Assembly (NCBI RefSeq): GCF_900141765.1
Contig: NZ_FSRK01000001.1
Coordinates: 1,488,001-1,552,000 of the forward strand
Source: Epilithonimonas zeae
Lineage (GTDB): Bacteria > Bacteroidota > Bacteroidia > Flavobacteriales > Weeksellaceae
Reading direction: 5' to 3'
DNA: 64,000 nucleotides
Position numbers and translations under genes: made by a program. The notes below the pieces were generated by a model that worked only from the letters and a program-made list of their open reading frames with translations, was not told the DNA's origin and did no database searches. Shown here one piece after another: positions 31,438-41,398 of the stretch. How positions within the stretch are numbered: the first letter of the stretch is position 1; every line of letters begins with the position of its first letter.

Positions 31438-33567
31438 CTATTGGTTATTAAATATAAATGATGTAGCCAAATCGTCTTTTAGAATCAAATAAGCTTCAAA
31501 TTTTTTACCGTTTTTGCTCTTCATATTTTTAATAATTGGTGTTTTTCCTGTTGTTATGAGAGAAGTGATGTTGTTGATGCTGAGTTGCACGCCGCATATC
31601 ATTCGGAATAAAATCCATTGGCATTGTTCATCGGGACATTTAACGATTTTGTCTTTGATAATGAGATTATGCTGCTGGCATTTGGGGCATTTGAGTTCTG
31701 GAATGTTTTCTTGGGGAATGTTGAGTGATAAGAGTTCTTGGGTGATTTCCTTCGTGTAATTTTTGATGTCGCTGAGGAAATGGTTTGAATTGAGTTCTTT
31801 GCTTTCAATCTGATGGAGTGCCATCTCCCACTCTGCGGTCATCTGAACATTGACAATCTTTTGGTCTTTGATGAGATCATAGACCTTTTCTCCTTTGTCA
31901 GTTGGGATCAGTGTTTTGCTTTTTCTGGTGATGTAGTTTCTTGTGATTAAGGTTTCAATTATGGAGGCTCTTGTTGCAGGAGTTCCGATACCGATGTTGG
32001 CTAAAGCTTTTTGCTGTTCCTTGTCTTCGATGTGCCTGCCAGCATTTTCCATAGCGGATAAAAGGTCGGCTTCTGTATATAGTTTTGGAGGGCTGGTCAG
32101 TTTTTCCTGGAGTTTGGCTGTTGAGATTTTGAGCTCATCGTCTTTTTTGAATTCTGGAAGTTCAATGAGTTGTGGTTCTTGTGTCTGGTTATTATCGCTA
32201 TTGTTCTTGCTGTTATTATCAAGGTTTGTACTGATTTCATCAGACAATAGGCCTTTGATTGCGCGCCATCCTTTGCTTAGTATTTTAGAACCTTTGATAC
32301 TGAATTCATAATGATGGACTTTGATGGTGATGTGGCTGACTTCTTTGGAGCAGTGTTCTGATAATGATTCAAGCAGACGGTAAACAATCATATTGTAAAT
32401 GGCTTTTTCACTGGCGGTTAAAGCGGATGGGATTTTGCTGGTGGGCAATAATCCGTGATGGTCTGTGACCTTCAGATCATTGACAATACGCTTATTAAAG
32501 TTGCCGAACTTGAGTGTTGAGATTGCTTGTTTGAAAGAATCGGTTTGATTATGTATTCTCACGAGTTCGGGGATTTCTGACCAAAGGTCTTCGGGAATAT
32601 ATTTACTTCCGGTTCTTGGATAGGTAATGAACTTTTTTTCATACAGGCTTTGTGCAGTTTGTAAAACTTCATCTGCCGATAATCCCAGCTTTCGGTTGGC
32701 TTCTTTTTGAAGTTCTGTTAAATCAAACAGTAATGGGGACTGTTCTTTTACAGTATTGACGGCGACATCTTCTACTGTGGCCTTTCCCTCCCGCTCAATG
32801 GCTTTTAAGATCTGCTCTGCCTGTTTTTTGTCTTCCCATTGCTGATTGGAAAGACTGGTGAAATTTAAATAGTCCTTGCGGTGCTGTAACTGGATCTGCC
32901 AGTATTTCTTTTGTTTAAAATTTTTATTGTCCTGAAATCTTTGACAGATCAAAGCCAAAGTTGGGGTCTGTACTCTTCCCAGGCTATAGACATCGTTGTT
33001 CGCTGCAATACTTAATGCCTGGGTTGCATTGATGCCTACCAGCCAGTCGGCTTCGCTTCTGGCTTTTGCAGCATCATAAAGCCCATCGAATTCTGAACCT
33101 TTTTTAAGGTTTTTAAATCCTTCCTGTATGGCTTTTTCTGTGAGTGAACTGATCCAGAGCCGTTCAAATGGTTTTCTGCACTTTAGGTAATCATAAATAT
33201 AACGGAAGATCAGCTCGCCTTCTCTTCCTGCATCGGTCGCAACGATGATGCTGGTACATTGACTGAAGATATTTTTAATAATTTTAAGCTGCTTTAAGGC
33301 GGAGGGGTCTGGCTGAAAGTTTTTTGAGTTGGCTGGTTTTGTCTTTCTTGGAGTGAGAATGAAAGGATGGGGAAAGATAGGCAGAGAGGCTTTGTCAAAG
33401 CCTCTTATGCCATAATCTTCCGGCATTCCCAATGATACCAAATGACCCAATGCCCAGGTCACACAGTAGCCGTTTCCTTCAAAGTAGCCGTCTTTTCTGT
33501 TGTTGGCATCGAGTATCTGGGCAATTTCTCTGGCAACACTTGGTTTTTCTGCAATGATGGCTTTCAT
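31438..33567 (-). CDS. topB: Type IA DNA topoisomerase III
   Basis: A 709-residue topoisomerase of the mobile-element TopB type. It has a Toprim domain with AEKPSVARE (Glu7) and ATDAGREGE (residues 110-118), and the catalytic tyrosine Tyr316 in FITYPRTG. A C-terminal zinc-finger-like segment carries four Cys (LKCPKCQQHNL and KCPDEQCQW). It relaxes or decatenates DNA and is a standard ICE gene in Bacteroidota, next to the DUF3945 gene. The chain is a little longer than E. coli TopB. The intact motifs argue for an active enzyme. Confidence 0.92.
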   Translation of the reverse strand: MKAIIAEKPSVAREIAQILDANNRKDGYFEGNGYCVTWALGHLVSLGMPEDYGIRGFDKASLPIFPHPFILTPRKTKPANSKNFQPDPSALKQLKIIKNIFSQCTSIIVATDAGREGELIFRYIYDYLKCRKPFERLWISSLTEKAIQEGFKNLKKGSEFDGLYDAAKARSEADWLVGINATQALSIAANNDVYSLGRVQTPTLALICQRFQDNKNFKQKKYWQIQLQHRKDYLNFTSLSNQQWEDKKQAEQILKAIEREGKATVEDVAVNTVKEQSPLLFDLTELQKEANRKLGLSADEVLQTAQSLYEKKFITYPRTGSKYIPEDLWSEIPELVRIHNQTDSFKQAISTLKFGNFNKRIVNDLKVTDHHGLLPTSKIPSALTASEKAIYNMIVYRLLESLSEHCSKEVSHITIKVHHYEFSIKGSKILSKGWRAIKGLLSDEISTNLDNNSKNNSDNNQTQEPQLIELPEFKKDDELKISTAKLQEKLTSPPKLYTEADLLSAMENAGRHIEDKEQQKALANIGIGTPATRASIIETLITRNYITRKSKTLIPTDKGEKVYDLIKDQKIVNVQMTAEWEMALHQIESKELNSNHFLSDIKNYTKEITQELLSLNIPQENIPELKCPKCQQHNLIIKDKIVKCPDEQCQWILFRMICGVQLSINNITSLITTGKTPIIKNMKSKNGKKFEAYLILKDDLATSFIFNNQ

Positions 33568-33641
33568 AGATTTGGATTTGATGGTGGTAATGGTTGATTT
33601 ATATTTAATAGCTTGAAGATTCTATAATGAATAGGATTTGA

Positions 33642-35102
33642 TTACATTTTTCTTCCTCTTGATCTAGCTGGTTTTTTCTGCTGCTCCTGTTGCTGCTTGT
33701 TGGCAGGTTCCTGCTGTTTGGATTGAAGCGATTCTTTGATGTTCTTTGTCGATTCATTGGTTTTACCATCGGTGTTAACTGCCGTTTGAGTTTTGTGGGC
33801 TTCTGACGGCTGGGTTTTTTCCCTGAGCTTGTTAGGATTGGTAAATGAGAATTCGGTCTTGGATGTTTCTTTGTTGAAGGTAATATAGCCTTGGTATTCT
33901 TTGCCTTTACTGTCCACAAGACCGCTGACATAAACAGTCTCCCCCGCCTTGAATTTTTCATACTGCTTGTCATCCAGTTCCTTGTCCCTGAAAACTCTTG
34001 GAGGTTCGTTGTTTTTATTTTGATTTTGGTTTTGGTTTTGCGGGTTGTTTTCTTTTTGGGACTGGCTTTGCTGCTGCTTTTGATTGTTGTCAAATATGAA
34101 TTCTACATAGCGCTTATCGGCATTAAACTGGACGGTAGCATCGAAGGAAGTTCCTTTGGTAGAAGTCATTCCTTCAAGATAGAGAGGCTTACCTTCCAAC
34201 AGGGTTTGTTTCTGGTGTTCGTCTAATTTGATTCCTTTGATTTCGTCTGGAATCTTCATATACTCTGCCCTGTAAGCCACCAGTTCATTGGTCAGGCGGT
34301 CACGGCTGATAACGGATGGAATGATCTCGTCGGTCTTGGGATTGACCAGATCAACGATTCTTCCCATATTGCCGCTCTCCATCAGGTTCTTTTTGTCTTC
34401 TTCGCTGAACTCATGACCTAAGAACTTGAGGTTGAGATTGGGTTCTCTGCGGATGCCGTGAAGCTTAATGCCGATATCCCCGGTATCACCTTCCTGTAAA
34501 GACAGCCTGACGTCCATTTTGCTGACGGCAGCGCCAAGGTTAATGGTGATGGGAATTAAGGTATTGGTCTTGTAGCCTCTGAGCAGAGGATCTAGTGCAT
34601 TCATATTTTCAAGCTTTTCCTGGCTTAATCCGAGTTTTTCCATCGTTTTCCAGTCGATCTGTTCCGGCTGGAAACGGTATTCCTGATGGTCTGTGTTGTT
34701 TTCCATTGTTTTCTGATTTTTTAATGGGTTGGTATTTTTAGGTATAATTTCATATTCCCTGAGTTGTTCTTTTTCTTCAGGCGAAGCCTGTTCGATATAC
34801 TGCTGAAGGTCTTTAGCAGTATCGACAGCATCGTATTCCGAAACTTTAAAGAAGTTGAAATGCGTCGGATTTTTAAGCTGCCGGTAAAAGTTGGAAAAGA
34901 AGTTGGAGAACAGATCCCCATGTTTATCGACCCTGATAAGCTGGTCATTGTCTTTCTTGTTTTCCGGGGGAACTTTTTGCAGATTTCCTTCCTTATCAAT
35001 TCCTTTCACCAGCTCTATCCTGTTATTATGGATATTCAACACCAAAAGGGTTTCCGCTGCCGGTTTGATTTCATTGGTTATGTTGGGTTGGTTATCTTCC
35101 AT
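33642..35102 (-). CDS. DUF4099/DUF3945-domain ICE protein
   Basis: A 486-residue protein always found near topB in Bacteroidota ICEs. The order is an acidic N-terminus, a DUF4099-like helix region with WKTMEKLGLSQEKLENMNAL (about residues 176-195), and DUF3945 repeats including IKLDEHQKQTLLEGKPLYLEG and DKELDDKQYEKFKAGETVYV. A long Gln/Asn/Lys-rich low-complexity tail ends ARSRGRKM. The role is unknown; the basic tail suggests DNA association. A second long reading frame on the same strand overlaps the Gln-rich part and is not a gene. Confidence 0.8.
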   Translation of the reverse strand: MEDNQPNITNEIKPAAETLLVLNIHNNRIELVKGIDKEGNLQKVPPENKKDNDQLIRVDKHGDLFSNFFSNFYRQLKNPTHFNFFKVSEYDAVDTAKDLQQYIEQASPEEKEQLREYEIIPKNTNPLKNQKTMENNTDHQEYRFQPEQIDWKTMEKLGLSQEKLENMNALDPLLRGYKTNTLIPITINLGAAVSKMDVRLSLQEGDTGDIGIKLHGIRREPNLNLKFLGHEFSEEDKKNLMESGNMGRIVDLVNPKTDEIIPSVISRDRLTNELVAYRAEYMKIPDEIKGIKLDEHQKQTLLEGKPLYLEGMTSTKGTSFDATVQFNADKRYVEFIFDNNQKQQQSQSQKENNPQNQNQNQNKNNEPPRVFRDKELDDKQYEKFKAGETVYVSGLVDSKGKEYQGYITFNKETSKTEFSFTNPNKLREKTQPSEAHKTQTAVNTDGKTNESTKNIKESLQSKQQEPANKQQQEQQKKPARSRGRKM

Positions 35103-35201
35103 CGCTGATCATTTTAACAGGATGAAAATAGACCGGCTTATGGTTAACCAATTGAAATAAGAGCGGTATCAATCGATTTGGCTGTGGTTGTCCTTGTTTT
35201 T

Positions 35202-35483
35202 TTATTTGTTCAGACTGCTTCTGATGAGCTGGTGCACATCGGACAGCTTATAGTAGAGCTTACCGCTGATGGTATAATAAGGGAGCTTTTTATTGGTTCG
35301 GTATCTCTGGAGGGACCTGGAACTTATTTTAAGAAGCTGTAACACGTCCTGGTTGTCGAGCAGTTGTTCGCCGTCTATTTCGATGTAACGGGATTGTTTT
35401 GCTGCGATGTGTTCTTTGAGAATGTCGAATCGTTCCATAATTCTTTCCATCCATGCGGTAAATTCTGTTCTTTCAATATTCAT
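35202..35483 (-). CDS. Excisionase-like helix-turn-helix protein
   Basis: A 93-residue protein. A Lys/Glu-rich N-terminus is followed by a MerR/Xis-type winged HTH (about residues 43-90): LLDNQDVLQLLKISSRSLQR, then YRTNKKLPYYTISGKLYYKLSDVHQLI. In Bacteroidota ICEs such proteins next to topB act as excision or transfer regulators. It lies 99 bp upstream of the DUF3945 gene and may head that operon. Whether it is an excisionase or a regulator cannot be told from sequence. Confidence 0.75.
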   Translation of the reverse strand: MNIERTEFTAWMERIMERFDILKEHIAAKQSRYIEIDGEQLLDNQDVLQLLKISSRSLQRYRTNKKLPYYTISGKLYYKLSDVHQLIRSSLNK

Positions 35484-35695
35484 AACCGTAATTTTTTGAT
35501 GTTAAAATGATATGAACAGCTGATCAGCTCTGTTGGTGTAAAGTTGAATATTGGAGTTGAGATAAAATCACTACTTTTTCGTAGTACCGAAAAAATTGCT
35601 GATGTATTTTATGTAATTTTTAACAAATTTGCTGGTTCCGATTGAAAGAAAGGCATATTTTTCGATGAATTTTGGTTACTTTAGATAATATACTT

Positions 35696-36037
35696 ATGAA
35701 CTTGAAATCAATATTAGAAGAGGCTAATAAATGCATCACAGCTGGCGACTATGAAAAATTCTTGACCTACTGCACCGAAGATACCTTATGGAAATTTGTA
35801 GGAGACCGTACCTTAAAAGGAATAAACGAAGTAAGGAAGTATATGGCTGAAGCGTACAAACAACCGCCGAAGTTTAGCGTCGAATTGATGATTGAAGAAG
35901 GCAACTACCTGACCGTCTTGGGTACGATCAGTTTATTTGAGAAGGATTCACAATGGGTAGATTATGATTATTGTGATGTATGGCGGTTTGACAATGGTAA
36001 ATTAGCTGAACTGAAGGCTTTCGCTATTGGTTCTTAG
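35696..36037 (+). CDS. SnoaL-like (NTF2 fold) protein
   Basis: A 113-residue single-domain protein of the SnoaL/NTF2 fold. It has an N-terminal helix pair (LEEANKCITAGDYEKFLTYC), the strand CTEDTLWKFVGDRTLKG, and the final strands YDYCDVWRFDNGKLAELKAF typical of the family. Members are small-molecule isomerases, hydrolases or simple binders; the ligand is unknown. The start at MNLKSILEEA was chosen because it begins the first helix and follows an AT-rich leader. It is a cargo gene on the strand opposite to its neighbours. Confidence 0.75.
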   Translation: MNLKSILEEANKCITAGDYEKFLTYCTEDTLWKFVGDRTLKGINEVRKYMAEAYKQPPKFSVELMIEEGNYLTVLGTISLFEKDSQWVDYDYCDVWRFDNGKLAELKAFAIGS

Positions 36038-36151
36038 TAAAGAGAGCCTAAGGTTCTGGGTCTTCGATGATGGATCTATTGCTAATCCTGATTTATTCTG
36101 GAACGAATTAAATGAATCAGGATGGTGGCTGACCGGTACGTAGCTAAAAGG

Positions 36152-37015
36152 CTAGGTTATTTTAGCCAATATGAATCCGAGTACCAAAGCTATGATCACA
36201 GAAACAAGTATCACAGCGTAGTTGGCCTTTCCCTTCTGCGCTTCTTCTTTCAAGATGATGTTATCCTGCCTTAATGTTTCGAGATTGGCCCGTAAAGTGG
36301 CTGTTTTTTCATTAACTGCTGAGTGGACGTTTTTCTCATGCAGCGCTGCAATCTCCTTTTTGTAATGGTCACGTTCCAGTGCCCGATGTTTCTGTTGCTC
36401 CTGGAAGTTTTTCTGCAGTTCTTCCAACTGCCTGGCTGAGCTGGCTTGTAGTTTATGAAACTCTTCATTGCGTACCTTCATCTGATCGGCAAATGTTTTG
36501 GACTGGTTCTCTACCTGCTCTTTATAAGTTTTCTGTGCCTCACTAAATTCTTCATTTTTCTTTTTCAGCTGCTTCTCTAGTGTTTCGACTTGTTCGGAAA
36601 ATTGCTTTCTGACGTCTTTTTTAACCTCGTCTATAAGTAAGGCTCTTGAGTTGGATCTTTCGAGAGATAGTTTTTCAGCAATGCTGTGAAGTCCTACACC
36701 GTAATCATGAGGCAAATGAAACCGCTTGTCGGCTAAACGGTCCAACAATGTTTCATCGACCGTATGACCGATGGCAGTCACCATCAAAGCGTTTATCGTG
36801 ATAAAGTAATCCGATAAACTCAGGTCATTGAAGGTCTCCATACTTTGACGGTCTCCACCACCTCTTACCAGGCCAATCATATCATAGTTTTTTGGAGACA
36901 GTTCTTTGAGCGTGGAAAGGATAGCAATTGCCGAGGTGATATTGCAGCTGTAATTGTCGATTTCAAAATGGATTGAAGAAACATCCAGGCCCTCTGTAAA
37001 ATCCTTCTGAACTCC
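36152..37015 (-). pseudogene. 3' part of an exodeoxyribonuclease VII large-subunit-like gene
   Basis: The frame encodes the C-terminal half of an XseA-like protein: LDVSSIHFEIDNYSC, then YDMIGLVRGGGDRQSM, AIGHTVDETLLDRLADKRFH, then a coiled coil of over 100 residues and a final membrane helix (YAVILVSVIIALVLGFILA). The N-terminal OB-fold and first catalytic block are missing: an in-frame TGA at 37016-37018 precedes GVQKDFTEG, and the sequence beyond belongs to a different gene. An internal ATG at 36880 leaves an open frame of 242 residues that might still be translated. ExoVII-like genes are frequent in these ICEs. Confidence 0.7.
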
Positions 37016-37107
37016 TCAACGGACACCTTTCTGAAATCCTTGAATAACTTGCTCAGTTCAAGGGCAGATTTCCTTGCTCTTGTACCGGCAGCCTTGTTCC
37101 CTCTTCC
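37003..37107 (-). pseudogene. C-terminal remnant of a histone H1-like gene
   Basis: In a frame different from the xseA-like fragment, this stretch reads GRGNKAAGTRARKS and then LELSKLFKDFRKVSVEEFRR, the conserved C-terminal half of Bacteroidota histone H1-like (Hc1) DNA-binding proteins. The N-terminal half is absent; upstream is a T-rich run and unrelated sequence. It joins the xseA-like fragment at about 37000, marking a deletion junction. Confidence 0.6.
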
Positions 37108-37215
37108 AGACTTCCGTGTCAGAAAAAAAATATGACACTGAATTACATTTTTGTCATCAAGAGACCGTAGAACAATTTGATCATGTTACAATTCTTTCAT
37201 AATTTAAATACAAAT

Positions 37216-38868
37216 CTATTTTATTTTCCTGAATTCAATATTCATAATATTTGCTCCGGATAGCCCAAATCCGATGATTTCATCATTCTCATCATATTTA
37301 AAATCAAGTTGTCCAAAATATTCAATTGTTGAATAAAAACTTGCAGGTTTTAATGGAAATAATTTAATATCACCATTCAAAGGATGCCTGGCTATCAACT
37401 GATCGTTTTCAAGAATTAATTCGTACATTGTATTAAATTCATCATTTCTATAGAATCCAATATATTTATTCAAAATCATTTTATCAGCTTTGGGAGGATT
37501 CAGGATTACTTTTTTTGCGGTATACGTAAAATCGGCAATTCTAAGTTTAACTGATTCATTATTGAAGGTCAAGCTTGCAGTAGGAATAGAAGTTATCTTA
37601 AATTTATTTTCATCCATTCCTTGTAGTGGCTCTTTACCTTTATGATTATAGGTTCCCAGGTAAAGATCCTTACCTTCTGTTGATATTTCAAGATAATTTC
37701 CTGGATTAAGCTCATAAACTCCTTCAAATCGCTTCAGCTCTGATGGAGCATAAATTATTTTTTGAGACTTAACCGAAATTGTCTCTTGATCTTTAAGAAA
37801 GAAATCTACCAATTGATAAGCAATTAACAAGCCATCAAAACCCTGCCCATTTCCCAGTATTACAACAGAAAATTGTTGTGAAGGAACATGCAGAATATAG
37901 GTTCGATAGCCAACAGTGCCACCGCCGTGAAATACAATATCCAAACCTTTATATTTTTCAGTTTGCAGACCAAGCCCATATTCTATTTTTTTACCTGAAC
38001 TTAATACGGTATTCTTTTGCATTGTATTATAAAGCGTACGATTTCCCTGTATCGGATTTTGAAAATTGGCCGCCCATTTACAAAGATCATCAAGCGTAGC
38101 ATAAATATTAGATGAACCACTCACCATTTGCCCGATAGGAAGTTTTAAGAATATGCTGCCTTTTGGCTGATAAGATTCTGCCTTATTTATAATAATTCTA
38201 TCCGGATCATCTATTGCCACAGTATTTTTCATATGTAAAGGATTAAAAACATACTCCTTCGCTATTTGGCTGAAATCCTTTTTATAAACCCTGCGAAGTA
38301 TTTCAGCAAGCAATGTAAAACCTGTGTTATTATATTGATATTGCTCTCCCGGAGGGAAATTTACTCTTTTAATTCGCAAAAGAGTATGTACTGCTTCATT
38401 ATTGGTTACTTTAAATTCATCACCAAAGCCTTGCAATTTCTTGATTTCACTAAAATTCGGTAGGCCACTGGTATGATTGGCCAATTGCCGGATTGTAATC
38501 TTATATGGAATATGGCTCAGTTCCGGCAGATAAGTCCTTATGTCGTCATCTAATGATAACTTTCCTTCCTTTTCTGCCAAAAGGGCAATAAATGCGGTAA
38601 ACTGCTTAGAAACAGATGCAATATTAAAAGCTGTCGAATCCGTTATCGGGGTTTTATTTTCCAGATTGGCCATCCCATAGGTTTTCTTATAAATTACTTT
38701 TCCGTTCTTTATGACAGCAGCCGCCATACCCGGAGTATTAGGCTGTTTATAAGCACTCCATAAAGAATCTGCTCTATTTATTGGATCTTTTTGATTGGAT
38801 TGTCCGAAATATAGTCCAAAACTCGATACAGAAAAAAGGAACAGGATACATTTGATTTTAAGCTTCAT
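37216..38868 (-). CDS. Serine hydrolase of the class C beta-lactamase / esterase family
   Basis: A 550-residue secreted protein. It has a signal peptide (MKLKIKCILFLFSVSSFGLYFGQ) and a beta-lactamase-related domain with Ser85-x-x-Lys88 in ASVSKQF, the YxN motif at Tyr179 (YNN) and FHGGGTVGY in place of the KTG motif. A C-terminal lipocalin-like beta domain of about 180 residues follows. Members are peptidases, esterases or beta-lactamases; the absence of KTG makes antibiotic hydrolysis unlikely. The start at MKLK gives the signal peptide; a 30-residue upstream extension does not. It lies 118 bp downstream of an AraC-type gene on the same strand. Confidence 0.82.
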   Translation of the reverse strand: MKLKIKCILFLFSVSSFGLYFGQSNQKDPINRADSLWSAYKQPNTPGMAAAVIKNGKVIYKKTYGMANLENKTPITDSTAFNIASVSKQFTAFIALLAEKEGKLSLDDDIRTYLPELSHIPYKITIRQLANHTSGLPNFSEIKKLQGFGDEFKVTNNEAVHTLLRIKRVNFPPGEQYQYNNTGFTLLAEILRRVYKKDFSQIAKEYVFNPLHMKNTVAIDDPDRIIINKAESYQPKGSIFLKLPIGQMVSGSSNIYATLDDLCKWAANFQNPIQGNRTLYNTMQKNTVLSSGKKIEYGLGLQTEKYKGLDIVFHGGGTVGYRTYILHVPSQQFSVVILGNGQGFDGLLIAYQLVDFFLKDQETISVKSQKIIYAPSELKRFEGVYELNPGNYLEISTEGKDLYLGTYNHKGKEPLQGMDENKFKITSIPTASLTFNNESVKLRIADFTYTAKKVILNPPKADKMILNKYIGFYRNDEFNTMYELILENDQLIARHPLNGDIKLFPLKPASFYSTIEYFGQLDFKYDENDEIIGFGLSGANIMNIEFRKIK

Positions 38869-38986
38869 TTTATTAATTTTTAATGATGAAGCAAATCTGG
38901 AACTTTGAATTAATAAAAATATCCGGGTATCGGAAATCGGACTGATTTCGTATAACAAAATTAGTCCGATTTAAAGTCGGACACTA

Positions 38987-40024
38987 TTAAACCACTGATT
39001 TCCTGTAATCTGTCGGGGTTAAGCTGGTCTCCTTTTTAAATGCGGTATAAAATGAAGACTTCGAGTTGAAGCCAACTTCATACAATATTTCCAGTACGGT
39101 TAAGTGAGACTGATCTTTTAGAAGAGCCTTTGCATAATTAATTCTAAACTCATTGATAAAGTCGAAAAAATGTTTTCCGGTGTGCTGATTGATCAACAAT
39201 GAAAGTTGCTTTTCGGGTAGATTAAATTGTTCTGCCAATTTCTGTAATGTCAGCTTATCATCTAAATAAGGCTTTTCAGTTTCCATAAATTGCAACAAAT
39301 TTTTCAATTGTTCAGGTTCTTCCTTCAAATTATTGACCGACTTTACAGGAACGAGATCTTTATTGATACCTGCAAACAAATTGGGACGGTATAGCGCGTT
39401 CATCACAAACCAGCAGATTACAAATAATATAAATAGTGATGTGAAGGTATATAACCAATTATGAACCGGGCTACTTTCGTCTACCAAGCCCCTGATCAGC
39501 ACAAAGAAATTTCCAATTAAAAAAAGAACCGTGGTTTGCATCAGCCATTTGTAAGTAAGGTGATGATTACTTGAATAATTTTCCTGATACAATCTTTTGA
39601 AGTTCCTTAGTGCCAGAAATACAGCAATGATATAATAGTAATATTGAATGATGGAAAAAATATCAAACACACCGTAGCTCTGTTTTGAAATTCCTGAGAT
39701 ACTGAATAAGAACCCAAAGAATAAAAAAGGGAGCGTATGTAAAAGATGCTCTTTACGAAGTTTGAAATTGTAGTAACACGCAGAATTTACATATAAATAA
39801 TAGAGCGGCATCTGCAACAACACACTGGCCAGTTTCCCTCCTTTGATTATTTTAGAATTGGGGGGTAATATGAACAAACCAGAAAAATCAATCACGGATA
39901 TCAAAAGAAAAGCGGCAAATAAATAATTCGGTAATTTCCTTTCTGATTTTGCTGTAATAAGGAAAAAACTTAACAGTAAAAACAAGAAAAAAATGATCTT
40001 TCCTAAATCGTTGATGAATGCCAC
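38987..40024 (-). CDS. Membrane-bound AraC-family regulator
   Basis: A 345-residue protein with about seven N-terminal membrane helices (residues 8-215) and a cytoplasmic AraC HTH at the C-terminus (about 245-342) containing LTLQKLAEQFNLPEKQLSLL and VLEILYEVGFNSKSSFYTAF, then PTDYRKSVV. Such proteins probably sense a lipophilic or membrane signal. The serine hydrolase gene follows on the same strand and is a likely target or partner. The 280 bp upstream (40025-40308) show no clear signals. Confidence 0.82.
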   Translation of the reverse strand: MAFINDLGKIIFFLFLLLSFFLITAKSERKLPNYLFAAFLLISVIDFSGLFILPPNSKIIKGGKLASVLLQMPLYYLYVNSACYYNFKLRKEHLLHTLPFLFFGFLFSISGISKQSYGVFDIFSIIQYYYYIIAVFLALRNFKRLYQENYSSNHHLTYKWLMQTTVLFLIGNFFVLIRGLVDESSPVHNWLYTFTSLFILFVICWFVMNALYRPNLFAGINKDLVPVKSVNNLKEEPEQLKNLLQFMETEKPYLDDKLTLQKLAEQFNLPEKQLSLLINQHTGKHFFDFINEFRINYAKALLKDQSHLTVLEILYEVGFNSKSSFYTAFKKETSLTPTDYRKSVV

Positions 40025-40308
40025 ATTTTTTATTTTGAATGTACAAAACTACAAATTATAATTTCTGAAAGACTAAAAAAAATAAGTGAAAATACAGTTA
40101 ATAAATGAGTTGATGGGCTGAGAAGATTCTTAGGTCATTACGTGAGTAAGCAGAATAATATTAATATAGCGTAAGAACCATCTCATTAAAGGGAAGCTAC
40201 TTATGTTACTGAAGATTGAAGATTTGTTCTCGAGATCAGAAAAGATTACACCTTTACAAAACAGAAATGCGTCACGATCCATCGAACACTTGGTACAAGT
40301 CAAAACAG

Positions 40309-40683
40309 CTATCCTTGAGGAAGATAGTTGATGGCCACATCCGCTCCTTCCCTCGCATAGGCAATAACGGCGGCACGTCCGATCCCGGAATCTCCTCCGG
40401 TCACCAGCGCTTTTCTTCCTGCAAGTCTTCCTGAGCCCACATAGCTTTTTTCCCCATGATCGGGAACCGGTGTCATTCTGTTGGCAAGTCCTGGAAATGG
40501 CTGAGATTGTCGCTTAAAAGGTGGTTTTGGATATTTTGTAGTTGGATCGGTAAGACCCCTATCATTGGTATTTTTGACATTTCTGTTTTGCGATTGTGCC
40601 AGCGCAGCTGGTGCAATAGCAGCTACGACAACTGTGGCAGCTATTTTACCAATAGCATCTCGTCGGGTTATTTGATCTTCCAT
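40309..40683 (-). pseudogene. Truncated SDR oxidoreductase with Tat-like signal
   Basis: The first 124 residues of a short-chain dehydrogenase like those in general-stress loci: Tat-like leader ([24 protein letters not shown]), the proline-rich linker and the NAD-binding start [34 protein letters not shown]. Homology stops abruptly after YLPQ, followed by a Gly codon and a stop; the catalytic Ser-Tyr-Lys part is lost. The start MEDQITRRD was preferred over a longer upstream extension. It cannot be a working enzyme. Confidence 0.75.
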
Positions 40684-40768
40684 CGTACAAAGATTTAGTA
40701 GGTTATGCTTTGAATTTTTCTTTTTGATAGGCATTAGTATCAAAACAATTATCGTCAATGAAAATGGT

Positions 40769-41293
40769 TCAGTAATTCTTGCTATCAATTGTCAAGACCA
40801 TATTACCGCCGATTACTGACAATGTATAATATGCAAGATCCTTTTTATATCGGGCAGCATATCTGACATTGTTCTTTTTATCTATATTTTTCAATAAAAT
40901 CCGCAAGTGATCCAATGCAAGTTCATTGTGCTTTATGTAATTGTCATCATACATTCCTTTGATAAATTTGAAAGATTGGTCACTGCTTATTCTTTCGTGA
41001 ATTTTCAGCCAGTCGGAATGCGCATCTTTTGCCGCGGTCTGAAATATGAACATTTCGCCGATGATGCCATTGTTGGAAGCATGTTCTTCAATGCCAATAT
41101 GAAAACCGTCCATTTCGTAGACGATCTGTTGAATTCCATCATTTGAGGAACTGACAGCGGGCGGGCTCTTCATATGATCGATGAATGAATCTATCTTTCT
41201 ATTATAAAAACTGGAATAGCCCATAAGCTGTTCATAACTTTGGCTGTATGAAAATGAGCTGAGCAGCAGCAGGAAAAGTGTAACTTTTGGCAT
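40769..41293 (-). CDS. Secreted hypothetical protein
   Basis: A 174-residue protein with a signal peptide ([19 protein letters not shown]) and a soluble alpha/beta mature part, with no family recognised. Blocks such as [20 protein letters not shown] and [16 protein letters not shown] suggest a small periplasmic domain. It is separated from the yciE terminator by about 50 bp, so it is transcribed independently of the stress operon. The function is unknown. Confidence 0.6.
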   Translation of the reverse strand: MPKVTLFLLLLSSFSYSQSYEQLMGYSSFYNRKIDSFIDHMKSPPAVSSSNDGIQQIVYEMDGFHIGIEEHASNNGIIGEMFIFQTAAKDAHSDWLKIHERISSDQSFKFIKGMYDDNYIKHNELALDHLRILLKNIDKKNNVRYAARYKKDLAYYTLSVIGGNMVLTIDSKNY

Positions 41294-41346
41294 TGCTCTA
41301 TTTTATTAAAGTTTTGATTGAGTTCAGTGTAAATTTCTATTGGTTG

Positions 41347-41382
41347 TAAAAAAGCCATATGAGCTGTCAGTCCATATGGCTT
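41347..41382 (-). terminator. Terminator of the KGG-yciE operon
   Basis: AAGCCATATG (41352-41361) pairs perfectly with CATATGGCTT (41373-41382). On the minus strand the stem is followed by six T, 17 bp after the yciE stop codon. Confidence 0.9.
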
Positions 41383-41398
41383 ATCTATAATCATTGAA

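Noticed and set aside
33605..34093. 162-codon minus-strand frame overlapping the DUF3945 gene
   Set aside because: It is a shifted frame of the Gln/Lys-rich coding region and has no recognisable domain.
37216..38868. Serine hydrolase as an antibiotic-resistance beta-lactamase
   Set aside because: The KTG motif is replaced by HGGG and a C-terminal lipocalin-like domain is present, which is typical of esterase or peptidase relatives.
40203..40331. 42-codon plus-strand frame at the broken end of the SDR gene
   Set aside because: It overlaps the truncated gene, has no domain and no promoter; it may be debris from the rearrangement.
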